Assembly (NCBI RefSeq): GCF_012927205.1
Contig: NZ_JABBGC010000001.1
Span: 3,472,810-3,536,809 of the forward strand
Direction of reading: 5' to 3'
DNA from: Chitinophaga fulva
GTDB taxonomy: Bacteria; Bacteroidota; Bacteroidia; Chitinophagales; Chitinophagaceae
Length of the DNA: 64,000 bases
Part shown: piece after piece, positions 49,649-58,841 of the stretch
Layout of the letters: every line of letters begins with the position of its first letter
Position numbering within the stretch: position 1 is the stretch's first letter
The notes under the pieces: model-generated
The model's input: only the letters and a program-made list of their open reading frames with translations
What the model was told of the DNA's origin: nothing
Databases searched by the model: none
Position numbers and translations under genes: made by a program

Positions 49649-51151
49649 CTATACACGAACAGTTTTAAGCATGGTCCCGTTTTCGTTAAAGCGGCCATGC
49701 CAGCTAAGCGCCTCCTGCAGCAGGTGAGGGGTGTGCCCTCCGCGGCTGCAGGCGTTGGTAAAATAGTTGTTCAGTTCGTCTTTGTAGCTGGCATGCGCGC
49801 ATTTGGATATGATCAGTCTTGCCCGTTCCCGGGGCGCGAGTCCCCGTAAATCTGCCAGACCGTTCTCTGTCACTATAATATCTACATCATGTTCAGTATT
49901 GTCTATATGGGAAGCCATTGGAACAATGTGCGAAATACCGCCGGCTTTGGAAGATGACTGTGTTACGAATATGCTCAGGTATGCGTTACGTGCGAAATCA
50001 TTGGAGCCACCGATGCCGTTCATCATGGAGGTGCCGCCGATGTGGGTGGAATTGACGTTGCCGTAGATGTCGCACTCAATCGCTGTATTGATGCTGATCA
50101 CGCCCAGGCGGCGGATGACTTCCGCAGCGTTGCTGATATCCTGTGGTCGCAGGATGACATGTGGTTTATACTTTTCAAAATTGCTGAAAACCCTGTTGTA
50201 GCAAGCCTGTGAGACGGTGATGGAGGATGCCGACGCTACTTCCAGTTTACCGGCATCAATCAGGTTGAACGCACTGTCCTGTATCACTTCGGAGTACATG
50301 GTGAGGTGATGGAAGTTACCATCCATAAAGCCTTCCATGACCGCGTTGGCTACTTTGCCGATACCGGACTGTAATGGCCGGAGTGACTGTGGCAGCCGGC
50401 CTTTCCTGATTTCATGTGAAAAGAATTCCAGCAGATGGCCGGCGATGGCCGTGGTTTTTTCATCCCTTTCATTGATAGATGCCGGACTGTCGGTGGTGGT
50501 GGTTAGTACTACCGCCACAATTTTCTCCGGGTCAACCAGGATGGACTGTCGTCCAACGCGGGCGCCGGCATGGGTGATGGGGATGATTTGTTTATCAGGC
50601 CATATGCCTGCGGAGAAAATATCGTGTACGCCATATATAGAAAGGGGCACAGAGAGATTGATCTCCACGATGATTTTATCTGCCGCAGCAGCAAAAGCAG
50701 CGGAATTGCCGACCGACGTTGTGGGAACGATGCTGCCCTCTTCCTCAATCAGCAATGCTTCAATGACAGCGATGTCTACACGGGGAATGATTTTCTCTTC
50801 CACGAATGAGGCGCTTTCACCGAGATGCTGATCGATAAAGAGCACTTCGCCGCTGTTGATTTTTTTGCGTAACGCAGGGTCTACCTGGAAGGGCATGCGT
50901 TTGTGCAAGATACCTGCTTCAGCCAGGGCCCCGTCTGTGTCATGACCCAGTGAGGCCCCTGTGAGCAGCGTTATTCTGAGAGGTTTAGCAGGAGCTGTTG
51001 ATGCCAGTGCTTTTAATACCGCTTTGCTGTCGCCCGCTTTGGTAAAGCCGCTGGAGGCCACGACCATTTGGTCTTTAAACAACGTGGCGGCTTGTTCGGC
51101 GCTGGTGATCTTCTGTAGTAAGTCTCTTCTCTTGATGCGTTCTTCGTACAT
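49649..51151 (-). CDS. Acetyl-CoA hydrolase/transferase family, succinyl-CoA:acetate CoA-transferase-like
   Basis: 500 aa from the ATG at 51151; an ATG 24 bp upstream is possible. The enzyme moves CoA between acyl groups such as succinate and acetate through a glutamyl-CoA intermediate. Family features are SGFTKAGDSKAVLKALA, TGASLGHDTDGALAEAGI, the likely catalytic Glu in TMYSEVIQDSAFNLID, and GIGGSNDFARNAYLSIFVTQ near the C-terminus. The length is typical (about 500 aa). It supports acetate use or excretion in central metabolism. It converges on the M43 protease gene. Confidence 0.9.
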   Translation of the reverse strand: MYEERIKRRDLLQKITSAEQAATLFKDQMVVASSGFTKAGDSKAVLKALASTAPAKPLRITLLTGASLGHDTDGALAEAGILHKRMPFQVDPALRKKINSGEVLFIDQHLGESASFVEEKIIPRVDIAVIEALLIEEEGSIVPTTSVGNSAAFAAAADKIIVEINLSVPLSIYGVHDIFSAGIWPDKQIIPITHAGARVGRQSILVDPEKIVAVVLTTTTDSPASINERDEKTTAIAGHLLEFFSHEIRKGRLPQSLRPLQSGIGKVANAVMEGFMDGNFHHLTMYSEVIQDSAFNLIDAGKLEVASASSITVSQACYNRVFSNFEKYKPHVILRPQDISNAAEVIRRLGVISINTAIECDIYGNVNSTHIGGTSMMNGIGGSNDFARNAYLSIFVTQSSSKAGGISHIVPMASHIDNTEHDVDIIVTENGLADLRGLAPRERARLIISKCAHASYKDELNNYFTNACSRGGHTPHLLQEALSWHGRFNENGTMLKTVRV

Positions 51152-51345
51152 GGTGCAGGAATGTGGCAAAGGCAAATGTTACTTGCGGATTGCGGGTACA
51201 ATATTAGGACGGTTTCTGGTGGCCGATTAGTGCATCTGGGACAAACTTTTATTTGTTCCGGCCAATCCGGAGCACTGTTTTTATCGTTATATTTATAGTG
51301 TATAGGCTGTCACTTTCATTTCCATTACATAAACCATCCTGCAAC

Positions 51346-51762
51346 ATGAAAAAAGTGTTCCTCTCCCTGTTATGTGTTTGCTTTTTTACTGCGGCCTCCG
51401 TGCAGGCTCAGAGTATACTGGACCAGGCGAAGAAAACGGCCGGCAGTGTACAGAATCCTTTAGCCAATTATGGCGGCGTAGCCAGTAGCATTTTGTCGAA
51501 GCTGACACCGGCGCTTGGGCTGACAGAAGTACAGAAGCCGAAAGTAACCGATCTGGTGACTGGTTTTCTGAAACAAAAAGCGGGTATTTTGCCTTTGCAG
51601 CAGAGCAATCCTGCGTCTTATGCGTCTAAATTCGCTGGCCTGCAAGGCGGTCTTTTCTCCAAACTCAAACTGTTGCTGACCGCTGCGCAGTACACCAAGT
51701 TCCTGGGCCTGAAACCCAAAACCAATGATGCGGCGAATGTTTTGTCGCAGTTATTCTTCTAA
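51346..51762 (+). CDS. Small secreted protein of unknown function
   Basis: 138 aa from the ATG at 51346, where the signal peptide MKKVFLSLLCVCFFTAASVQ begins (the frame is open to 51253). The mature part is helical and hydrophobic-rich: SILSKLTPALGLTEVQKPKV, VTGFLKQKAGILPLQQSNPA, and a C-terminal LTAAQYTKFLGLKP segment. I do not know the family. It has no Cys after the signal. It is monocistronic with its own terminator. Confidence 0.75.
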   Translation: MKKVFLSLLCVCFFTAASVQAQSILDQAKKTAGSVQNPLANYGGVASSILSKLTPALGLTEVQKPKVTDLVTGFLKQKAGILPLQQSNPASYASKFAGLQGGLFSKLKLLLTAAQYTKFLGLKPKTNDAANVLSQLFF

Positions 51763-51785
51763 CCGGATACATCTATTTTATTTAT

Positions 51786-51822
51786 AAAAGAGGTTTGTCG
51801 TTTTACGCGGCAAACCTCTTTT
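51786..51822 (+). terminator. Terminator after the small secreted protein
   Basis: A perfect 12-bp stem (51786-51797 with 51811-51822) has an A-tract before and a T-tract after. Confidence 0.88.
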
Positions 51823-51936
51823 TATGATACATGATAATTCTGCCGGCAGTATCACCTGCACGCCTATCTGTATATTCTCTGGCTTTGTTTTTACAACAGA
51901 TCAACCTATCATCTTCTTTATTATCTTCGCGGCCTT

Positions 51937-53364
51937 ATGCCAAAGAAGAAGACTCCTAAGAAGAAAAAATCGAATAATAGTTTAGCCGTAGCCGTTATAC
52001 TGATACTTGTCACTTTTGCTGTGACTACCTGTTCCCGGAAGATAGCCGGGAGAAAGGAAAAAGAACCTCCACGGAAGACTGCCGCAAAATCGCATTCAAA
52101 AAAGAAAACCAGCAAATACCTGTTGCAGGAAGATTTCGAAAAAGGCAGTAAGACCAATTACAATTCAGAAAGTGTGGACCTGTCCAGCGGCAGCTGGGAG
52201 TTCAAAGATGCCGTGACCGGCAGTCTGGACGAAGACCATAAAGTGGGTACGCAGGCATTGCGTATCCGTGATAATGGTATGGCCACAATGGACTTTGATA
52301 TCGTGGTGAATGGCACTGTGACGGTTACACTGAAATATGCGCTGTATGGAAAAGATAAAGAAGGCGCCTGGGAATTGTGGGCGTCAGTGAACCGTGGACA
52401 GCGTTTTACCAAAGTAGGCAATACCGTAGAGGCAGGGTCCAACAGTCTGCAAACAGTTAGTTTTACAGCTACTACGTCATCTACTATCCGTTTCAGGATA
52501 CGGAAGACTGACAAGAGCGGGAGCCGTCTTAATATCGACGCCATCCGAGTGAGCGCAGGTGGTAAAGAAGTGCCTGTGGTGAAGCCGGAGAAAGGAGAAG
52601 GGGCCGTACGCGGAGATGATGACAACCTGTTGTTGGGCAACCCCAGCAATGCCACGCCCGCAGTAGTGATGCCCAACAATTACCTGATGGATAAAGGGTA
52701 TTATACTTTGTCATATAACCGCGACAACGGAACGCCCAACTGGGTGAGCTGGCATATTACTGCCGGGGACCTGGGGCGTATGGCCCGGGGGAATGATTTC
52801 AGGCCTGATGCGGATGTGCCGGAAGGCTGGTTTCAGGTGACACAATTCAGTTACAGCGGCAGCGGATTTGACAGGGGGCATAACTGTCCGTCAGGTGACC
52901 GTACCGCTTCGCGGGATGCTAATGAGGCCACTTTCCTGATGACGAACATGATTCCGCAGGCGCCTAATCACAATCAGCATTTATGGTCCAATCTGGAGGG
53001 GTATACCCGTTCGCTCGTGAAAGATGGCAATGAGGTGTACGTGATCATGGGTAGTTATGGTAGTGGTGGTACAGGCAGCAAAGGCATGTCTAAAAAGATT
53101 GCAGGCAGCAGGGTGAATGTGCCTGCGAGGATTTGGAAAGTGATCGTGGTGTTACCGGAGGGCAATAATGATTTGAAGCGGGTGTCCAGACAAACGCGCG
53201 TGATTGCTGTTAATACGCCTAATAATAATGAAGTGAACACTAAGTGGTCTGCATACCTAACTTCCATAGAAGAGATTGAAAAGGCCACTGGTTACAGGTT
53301 GTTGTCCAATGTGCCGGCTGCAGTGCGTGAGGAGTTGGTGCGGAAGATAGATACCGGTGAATGA
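51937..53364 (+). CDS. DNA/RNA non-specific endonuclease (NUC1) with membrane anchor and beta-sandwich domain
   Basis: 475 aa. A Lys-rich N-terminus (MPKKKTPKKKK) precedes one hydrophobic segment (about 15-32, containing a Cys), so it is membrane-anchored and exported. Residues about 70-205 form a beta-sandwich of the galactose-binding type (GSWEFKDAVTGSLDEDHKVG). The nuclease domain follows, with the metal/active-site motif FDRGHNCPSGDR (Asp312 to His315), then EATFLMTNMIPQAPNHN and LWSNLEGYTR. It likely degrades extracellular DNA and RNA for nutrients. No immunity gene is adjacent, which argues against a toxin. Confidence 0.9.
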   Translation: MPKKKTPKKKKSNNSLAVAVILILVTFAVTTCSRKIAGRKEKEPPRKTAAKSHSKKKTSKYLLQEDFEKGSKTNYNSESVDLSSGSWEFKDAVTGSLDEDHKVGTQALRIRDNGMATMDFDIVVNGTVTVTLKYALYGKDKEGAWELWASVNRGQRFTKVGNTVEAGSNSLQTVSFTATTSSTIRFRIRKTDKSGSRLNIDAIRVSAGGKEVPVVKPEKGEGAVRGDDDNLLLGNPSNATPAVVMPNNYLMDKGYYTLSYNRDNGTPNWVSWHITAGDLGRMARGNDFRPDADVPEGWFQVTQFSYSGSGFDRGHNCPSGDRTASRDANEATFLMTNMIPQAPNHNQHLWSNLEGYTRSLVKDGNEVYVIMGSYGSGGTGSKGMSKKIAGSRVNVPARIWKVIVVLPEGNNDLKRVSRQTRVIAVNTPNNNEVNTKWSAYLTSIEEIEKATGYRLLSNVPAAVREELVRKIDTGE

Positions 53365-53872
53365 TGAGGTTAGCATGAATGTTGCAGTAGTGAATTTCCT
53401 TCTAACGGAAAACCGGTAGGGGGCACGGCATAAAAAAAATATTGGGCGTTGTAATAATTAATTATAAATTGCATAAATTTGCCATATTTTTAACAGCATA
53501 ACGTTTTATCTCTTGAAAAGAGTAAAATATAAAGGTAAAAAATACGCTAATTGTCAACTAGCCATATTAGTAACTTTTCTTTATTGAAGAATTTTAACCT
53601 TTTGTATTTATGTATGTGTAACATTTGAAGACCTTAATTCGTTAGCTAACAATAGAGAATGATTGGTGAGATAACGAGCATAGTTTGAAACTGACAAAAG
53701 ACCTACAATTTTCACTGATTGCAGCACCCATTGCTTCCAATACCGCCAGGTAAGCGGGAGAGTGCAGCTGTAATAAACAGTAAAAGGCAGGCGTTATACC
53801 AGGCAAGTATCAGTCGGTGCTCGATGGAAACAGCAATTAAAAAATAACAAAAATTATATAAGTTCAGATTAT
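53365..53872. other. Long intergenic leader before the orphan GT2
   Basis: 508 bp, A/T-rich. A promoter (TTG at 53449, TAAATTTG at 53474-53481) would give a leader of about 385 nt before the ATG at 53873. I see no ORF, tRNA or strong terminator in it. Confidence 0.6.
53449..53481 (+). promoter_or_regulatory. Promoter with long leader, upstream of GT2
   Basis: TTG (53449-53451) is followed after 22 bp by TAAATTTG (53474-53481), a consensus -7 element. Confidence 0.55.
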
Positions 53873-54667
53873 ATGGGTGATAGGATGACCGTGGCCTTAT
53901 TAATTACAACCTACAATTGGCCAGAAGCGTTAAAGCTCGTTCTTGAAAGTGTGTTGAGGCAAACTGTTTTGCCAAATGAGATCATCATTGCAGATGATGG
54001 ATCAGGCGACACTACCAGATATGTCATTGAAACGTTCAAGCGGAGCAGTACTATTCCGGTAAAACATTTCTGGCATCCGGATGACGGTTTCAGGAAGACT
54101 ATCATTATCAACCAGGCTATCTCCGGAACTGAATCTGATTATATTATACAGATCGACGGGGATATTGTATTGAACGAGAACTTTGTCAGGGATCATATCA
54201 ATGAGGCGGAGGAAGGGTATTATATCCGTGGCAGCCGTGTATTGTTGCCGGAAGACAAGACCCGTTATTTTCTGCGCTCCGGTGAATTCGGAAATGTGAC
54301 GATATTTGGCCGTGGTATAAAGAACCGGTTTAATGGTGTACGTATTCCGTTTCTCGCTCCACTATTGATTAAGAAAAGCAAGCGCTCCAATAATTTTATC
54401 GGTGCTAATTGTGCCTACTGGAAGAAAGATTTCCTTCGTGTGAATGGATATAATAATGAATTAAAAGGGTGGGGCCATGAGGATATCGAACTGGCTGCAC
54501 GTTTTATTAACTCTGGCCTGAGCCAGAAAAAGGTGAAGATGAAAGCAGTTTGTTATCATCTGCACCATCCCCTCAATGACCGGGTTCACGAGAATGTTAA
54601 CTACAGAGTTTACCTTGATACTTTAAAAAGAGGGATAACCTATTGCACAAACGGTTATCACCACTAA
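53873..54667 (+). CDS. Glycosyltransferase family 2, chondroitin-polymerase/galactosyltransferase-like
   Basis: 264 aa, soluble. The GT-A domain starts with ALLITTYNWPEALKLVLESV, then IIADDGSGDTTRYVIE and the DxD-type motif QIDGDIVLNENF. The C-terminal part has the Glyco_transf_7C-type acceptor motif VNGYNNELKGWGHEDIELAA. It would transfer a hexose or hexosamine to an envelope glycan. It is a lone gene, not part of a polysaccharide cluster, although an MsbA-like exporter lies downstream in the opposite orientation. The A/T-richer coding and long leader hint at separate acquisition; this is tentative. Confidence 0.88.
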   Translation: MGDRMTVALLITTYNWPEALKLVLESVLRQTVLPNEIIIADDGSGDTTRYVIETFKRSSTIPVKHFWHPDDGFRKTIIINQAISGTESDYIIQIDGDIVLNENFVRDHINEAEEGYYIRGSRVLLPEDKTRYFLRSGEFGNVTIFGRGIKNRFNGVRIPFLAPLLIKKSKRSNNFIGANCAYWKKDFLRVNGYNNELKGWGHEDIELAARFINSGLSQKKVKMKAVCYHLHHPLNDRVHENVNYRVYLDTLKRGITYCTNGYHH

Positions 54668-55082
54668 AATTACCTGCAACAGGACTTCTACGATTTTCCG
54701 CCGGTTAGTACGGAAGGGGCTTGAGCTTTCTTTTGCAAAGCCCATGTCTATTCTTTCCGAAATCTGTCAGGACGGCCACCTAACAGGGTGTCGTACAGAT
54801 AACCGGCTTCCAGCAATTTTTCGTCTGCATGAGTTGAGCGGCCACGGCCGGCGACTATGTTTTGCCTACAGAGATGGTTTTGAAATCGATGGTCGGATAT
54901 TCGGCGGACGGGAGCGGTCAGCTACTGCACACGGAAAGGCCCATCTATCTTCCCCTAACAGCATCCGGATTGGTATCAAATAGCGTAGAGGAGAGCACCC
55001 CGATATCGATAATGCAGTATATTATTATGGCCGCATATATATGCGGCCATAATAATATGTGACTATTTATAATATAATTTAT
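54668..55082. other. Intergenic region, possibly degenerate coding sequence
   Basis: 415 bp with higher GC and codon-like stretches (about 54740-54990) in shifting frames but no intact gene that I can support. It ends in a 40-nt palindrome at 55019-55058. Confidence 0.45.
55019..55058. terminator. 40-nt perfect palindrome, probable terminator of the MsbA-like and GT2 units
   Basis: Arms 55019-55038 and 55039-55058 are exact reverse complements with a GC core (GGCCGCATAT) and A/T outer parts. It lies 24 bp after the MsbA-like stop, between convergent genes. Confidence 0.7.
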
Positions 55083-56924
55083 CTATTCTTCTGTCACAGC
55101 TTCTTCCTTGTTGGAGGCGAAGGTCTGCATGTCGATGAGTTTCTTATAGAGGCCGTTGTTGGCTGTCAGATCGAGGTGTGAGCCTTGCTCCACGATCTTT
55201 CCGTTTTCCAGCACAACGATGAGGTCGGCATTCTGGATGGTACTGAGGCGGTGAGCAATAACGAGGGAGGTGCGGTATTTCATCAGGTTATTGAGAGCGT
55301 CCTGCACCATTTTTTCAGATTCTGTATCGAGCGCGGAGGTAGCTTCGTCCAGCAGCATCACCGGCGGGTTGTTGAGTACAGCACGGGCGATACAGATACG
55401 TTGTCTTTGTCCGCCGGAGAGTTTCGAGCCTTTGTCGCCGATATTGGTCTGATAGCCTTCGGCCGTGCCCATGATAAATTCGTGGGCGTTGGCAATACGG
55501 GCTGCTGCCTCTACAGCTTCAGGCGTAGCATCGGGCGTGCCGAAAGCGATATTATTGAAGATACTGTCGTTGAAAAGGATAGACTCCTGGTTGACCAGGC
55601 CTAATTGAGAGCGTAAAGACTCCATGGTCACGCTTTGCAATGGGCGGCCATCGATGAGGATACTGCCGGACTGGGGCTCGATGAAGCGGGGAATAAGGTC
55701 CATCATCGTGGATTTACCACCGCCGGAAGGGCCTACAAGCGCCACTGTCTTACCTTTTGGTATGATCAGGTTAATATTTTTGAGGATCGTTTTTTCGCCG
55801 TAGGCAAAAGTCACATTTCTAAATTCAATTTCTTTTTCAAAGCCTGTGATGACCGCAGCATCGGGTGCATCCACGATGGCAGGTTTCTCATCGATCAGTT
55901 CGAGTACGCGTTCGCCGGCAGCCACCCCGGAGTGAATGTTGCTAAAGGAAGTAGAGATCGCTTTGGCGGGGCGCATCACCTGGGAAAACAGGGCAATATA
56001 GGCGATAAAGGCCGCTGCACTGAGATCACCCTGGTTGGACAGCACGAGGGTACCGCCATATAATACGATACCCGCCACCATGATCACGCCCAGCGTTTCA
56101 GACACTGGTGAAGCCAGCTGTTGTCTGCTGGCCATTGCGCGGCCAATTTTGGAGTAGCGGACATTTTCGTTATTGAAGCGGTCGGTGGTAAACTTAACGG
56201 CGTTGAAGGCCTTAATGATACGGATACCATGAAGGGCTTCGTCCAGATAGCTGATCATCAGCCCGTAGGTACGGTGGGCTTCCTCCGCATGTTGTTTCAG
56301 CTTTTTAACAATTTTGGAGATCAGAAAGCCTGCCACCGGTATTATCAGCATGGAGGCCAGCGTCAGTTTATAGGAGATGATGAACAGCATCACCAGGTAA
56401 AACAGCAGGGCAACCGGTTCTTTAAAGATCACCTGCAGGGTGCCGGTCACGGTGTATTGTACTGTCTGAACGTCGCTGGCGATTTTGGAGATGATGTCCC
56501 CTTTGCGTTCATTGCTGAAGTATCCCAGGTGGAGGTTCATCACGTTGTTGAAAACCGACTTTCTCAGGTTCAGGAGGGTATGGATGCGCAGGCTTTCCAT
56601 GATTTTGTCGGCAAAGTACCGAAACAGGTTACCGAGTAATACAGAAACCACGATACAGCCACAGACGAAACGAAGTGTTTGTATAGCGCCATATTTGTTA
56701 AAAACGAAGGCCGTATAGTAGTTAAAAACTGCGAAGATGTCGAACCAGTTTTGGGGTTTTGCCGGGATTTCCTTCACATTGCTGAAAATGGTGGCCAGCA
56801 GTGGTGCCAGCAGCGCCAGGTTCAATGTGCTGAAGATAATCGACAGCAGCGTACAGAGTATATAGGGAATAGCAAATTTGTTAATAGGTTTGGCAAAAGC
56901 TAAGAGTCGGAAATATGTCTTCAT
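55083..56924 (-). CDS. ABC exporter, fused permease and ATPase, MsbA-like
   Basis: 613 aa half-transporter that works as a dimer in the inner membrane. Residues 1-340 contain six membrane helices. The C-terminal ATPase has Walker A GPSGGGKSTMMDL, signature LSGGQRQRICIARA, Walker B PVMLLDEATSALD and the switch His in VIAHRLSTIQ. The MsbA/lipid flippase group is the best match, but peptide or drug exporters of the same group cannot be excluded. The promoter at 56996-57027 and a leader hairpin lie upstream. Confidence 0.9.
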   Translation of the reverse strand: MKTYFRLLAFAKPINKFAIPYILCTLLSIIFSTLNLALLAPLLATIFSNVKEIPAKPQNWFDIFAVFNYYTAFVFNKYGAIQTLRFVCGCIVVSVLLGNLFRYFADKIMESLRIHTLLNLRKSVFNNVMNLHLGYFSNERKGDIISKIASDVQTVQYTVTGTLQVIFKEPVALLFYLVMLFIISYKLTLASMLIIPVAGFLISKIVKKLKQHAEEAHRTYGLMISYLDEALHGIRIIKAFNAVKFTTDRFNNENVRYSKIGRAMASRQQLASPVSETLGVIMVAGIVLYGGTLVLSNQGDLSAAAFIAYIALFSQVMRPAKAISTSFSNIHSGVAAGERVLELIDEKPAIVDAPDAAVITGFEKEIEFRNVTFAYGEKTILKNINLIIPKGKTVALVGPSGGGKSTMMDLIPRFIEPQSGSILIDGRPLQSVTMESLRSQLGLVNQESILFNDSIFNNIAFGTPDATPEAVEAAARIANAHEFIMGTAEGYQTNIGDKGSKLSGGQRQRICIARAVLNNPPVMLLDEATSALDTESEKMVQDALNNLMKYRTSLVIAHRLSTIQNADLIVVLENGKIVEQGSHLDLTANNGLYKKLIDMQTFASNKEEAVTEE

Positions 56925-56949
56925 ATCACTGTATAATAACTATCTATAA

Positions 56950-56984
56950 AGAAGCCGCATCAAGGCAAAGCAGATGCGGCTTCT
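56950..56984 (-). promoter_or_regulatory. Hairpin in the leader of the MsbA-like gene
   Basis: A perfect 12-bp stem (56950-56961 with 56973-56984) lies between the promoter and the start codon, 25 nt before the ATG. On the minus strand it is followed by TTTATAG, a weak T-tract. Confidence 0.7.
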
Positions 56985-56995
56985 CTCACAGCGGG

Positions 56996-57027
56996 CAAAA
57001 TTAAGGCTTTTGCCCGGAATTGACAAA
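56996..57027 (-). promoter_or_regulatory. Promoter for the MsbA-like exporter
   Basis: On the minus strand TTTG (57024-57027) is followed after 20 bp by TAATTTTG (56996-57003), a consensus match. Confidence 0.7.
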
Positions 57028-57083
57028 GAAATTAAGGCCAAATAGGTATCTTTATGGTAGTCATCTTCCCCAAAATACCCCGT

Positions 57084-57488
57084 ATGGAAAAAGTACCCAC
57101 TACTTCTTTCGAATTCCGTCATCAGGCGTTAGATATCGCCTATCTGCAAAGACTTTACCAACATCAGCCATCGTATGCTTTTGACATGTTTGAAGGGTTT
57201 CTATCTGAAATCGGCGCCCGGATCACACAACTGGGCAATGCGATCGCGGAGAACAACCGGGAGCAGGTCAAATATTATGCACACCAGTTGAGGGCCTTTA
57301 CCGGTATTGTGGGGCTCACGGGCGTTCAGTCCACCTCAGAGCGGTTGGAGTGTTGCAGCATGGCTGGCAGCCCGGACACGATACAGCAGCATTTCCTGGA
57401 GATCAGCGCCGGTATCCGGCAGGGAATGCAGCCGATACGGCTGGAGTTTGAACGGCTCAAGGCCTTCCTGCAGTCGAGGGAGCCCTAA
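57084..57488 (+). CDS. Hpt (histidine phosphotransfer) domain protein
   Basis: 134 aa from the ATG at 57084; an in-frame ATG at 57054 is possible. It is a single helical bundle with the phosphorylatable His67 in KYYAHQLRAFTGIVGLTG, the Hpt pattern AHxLxxxxxxxG. It would relay phosphate between hybrid kinases and response regulators in the cytoplasm. No kinase or regulator is adjacent. Its stop overlaps the stop of the convergent membrane protein gene by 4 bp. Confidence 0.82.
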   Translation: MEKVPTTSFEFRHQALDIAYLQRLYQHQPSYAFDMFEGFLSEIGARITQLGNAIAENNREQVKYYAHQLRAFTGIVGLTGVQSTSERLECCSMAGSPDTIQQHFLEISAGIRQGMQPIRLEFERLKAFLQSREP

Positions 57489-58768
57489 ATCCGGCTGATA
57501 ACAAAAGTACTGGTGTCCACGTTGCTGCGATGCAACAGTTTATTCAGTGTGATGACCGCTTCCCTGAAAGCGGGTTCGTTCATGCCCTGTTTTACTTTGC
57601 CCGTCATGTAAAGGTAAAAGGTGGGGCGCAGCCTTACCTGGGCAAGCATGATGTGCATGCCGGGAATACTCCGGTCCATGGCATAGAGCAGGTTGGTGGT
57701 GTCTAGTAGCGATACCCTCCAGCTGACATCAAATACGGGATAATTTTCCTGGCCGGCGGTATCGTTAGGCAGCACATTTGATGGGCGTATACGTTGTTTC
57801 GGATCATATGCACGGAAGAAAAACTGCCGGGCGGAAGTATCGGGCTTCATCCTGCGGACAGCGGAATCACCACTGATAACATAGATGTCCAGTTGCGCGG
57901 AGTCCGGGTTGGCCAGGATAGCATCCATATCCTTGTTGGCCTCGATATATTGGAACAGGTCAATGTTCAGGGGATTGTCTGTATTGATATAAGGGAACAA
58001 TTTGATCGTAGCTGCATGATCGTTTGTATAAAGGAAAGCACCTCCTTCTTTCTCCAATCTTTGGGCCACCAGTTCATCCACCTTTTGTTTGCTTCTGTAG
58101 AAACGCTCTTTGGAAGCAGCTTTCATGCGTTTAAAATCAGGCTTCCGTGACCGGGTGACACAGGTGGCCACGCCCAGCAGTACCACAACAATCAAGGTGG
58201 CGCCTACAACAAGGCTGGTAGTATCGTTACCGGAGCGGTTGATTTGACTGAGCTGTGCAGTCGGTGTCATGTGCGCGTTTGCGCTATCGGCATTGACTTC
58301 CGGTTTGGCCGGTTTGGGAGTTTGTTTATTCATGGCTGCCTCCAGTTGATGGAGGAAATCCTGAAAGACCATCACTTCTTCCGGTGTGTTTTGTATCAGC
58401 GCGCGACTGCTACGGACCATGCTCCAGGAAACACGCCTGTCTTTCAACCGGAGTTTGATGGCAGGGCTCATCGCTCCCCATGGCCGGGATATTTTCCGGA
58501 CGTCGGTGAAATAGATGGCGCCATACAAGGCCGATTCTATATGGTCATGATACAGTGTGAGGGTTTCTTTTCTCCACATCCATCTGACGGTGAGAATGAG
58601 CAGGGTAAGTATGACGACCAGTACTATAGTGATGATGAGCCCAACGCTCAGGTTAAACGCGAGGCCGGGGACCATAATGCCAAGGAAGGCTGTTATTGTT
58701 GCTACAAAGCCCCATATGCCTCGTTTCTGGTCTGCTATATTAAACTGCCAGGTGGGGGGATTCTTCAT
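57485..58768 (-). CDS. Membrane protein of unknown function with PH-like region
   Basis: 427 aa from the ATG at 58768. Two membrane helices (about 20-38 and 42-62) are followed by a short beta-rich region (LTLYHDHIESALYGAIYFTD) that resembles bacterial PH domains. A Pro/Lys linker leads to a third helix (around 195, TSLVVGATLIVVVLLGVATC), and then to a 220-residue domain beginning after a stretch of basic residues. I do not recognise the C-terminal domain. No conserved catalytic motif is seen. It lies alone between Hpt and the sulfatase. Confidence 0.72.
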   Translation of the reverse strand: MKNPPTWQFNIADQKRGIWGFVATITAFLGIMVPGLAFNLSVGLIITIVLVVILTLLILTVRWMWRKETLTLYHDHIESALYGAIYFTDVRKISRPWGAMSPAIKLRLKDRRVSWSMVRSSRALIQNTPEEVMVFQDFLHQLEAAMNKQTPKPAKPEVNADSANAHMTPTAQLSQINRSGNDTTSLVVGATLIVVVLLGVATCVTRSRKPDFKRMKAASKERFYRSKQKVDELVAQRLEKEGGAFLYTNDHAATIKLFPYINTDNPLNIDLFQYIEANKDMDAILANPDSAQLDIYVISGDSAVRRMKPDTSARQFFFRAYDPKQRIRPSNVLPNDTAGQENYPVFDVSWRVSLLDTTNLLYAMDRSIPGMHIMLAQVRLRPTFYLYMTGKVKQGMNEPAFREAVITLNKLLHRSNVDTSTFVISRI

Positions 58769-58841
58769 GGGCCGAAGATAAGGTTTTTCAATGGAGGGCC
58801 CTGTCACGCAAAGTATAGGCCTTCGCGTGACAGGTGGGGTA

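Noticed and set aside
51937..53364. NUC1 nuclease as a toxin of a toxin-immunity pair
   Set aside because: There is no secretion-system toxin N-terminus and no small immunity-type gene downstream.
54862..55062. 66-codon frame from a TTG in the GT2-MsbA gap
   Set aside because: It runs into the palindrome at 55019-55058, has no known domain and its upstream frame is closed by a stop. It may be part of a relic but is not a supported gene.
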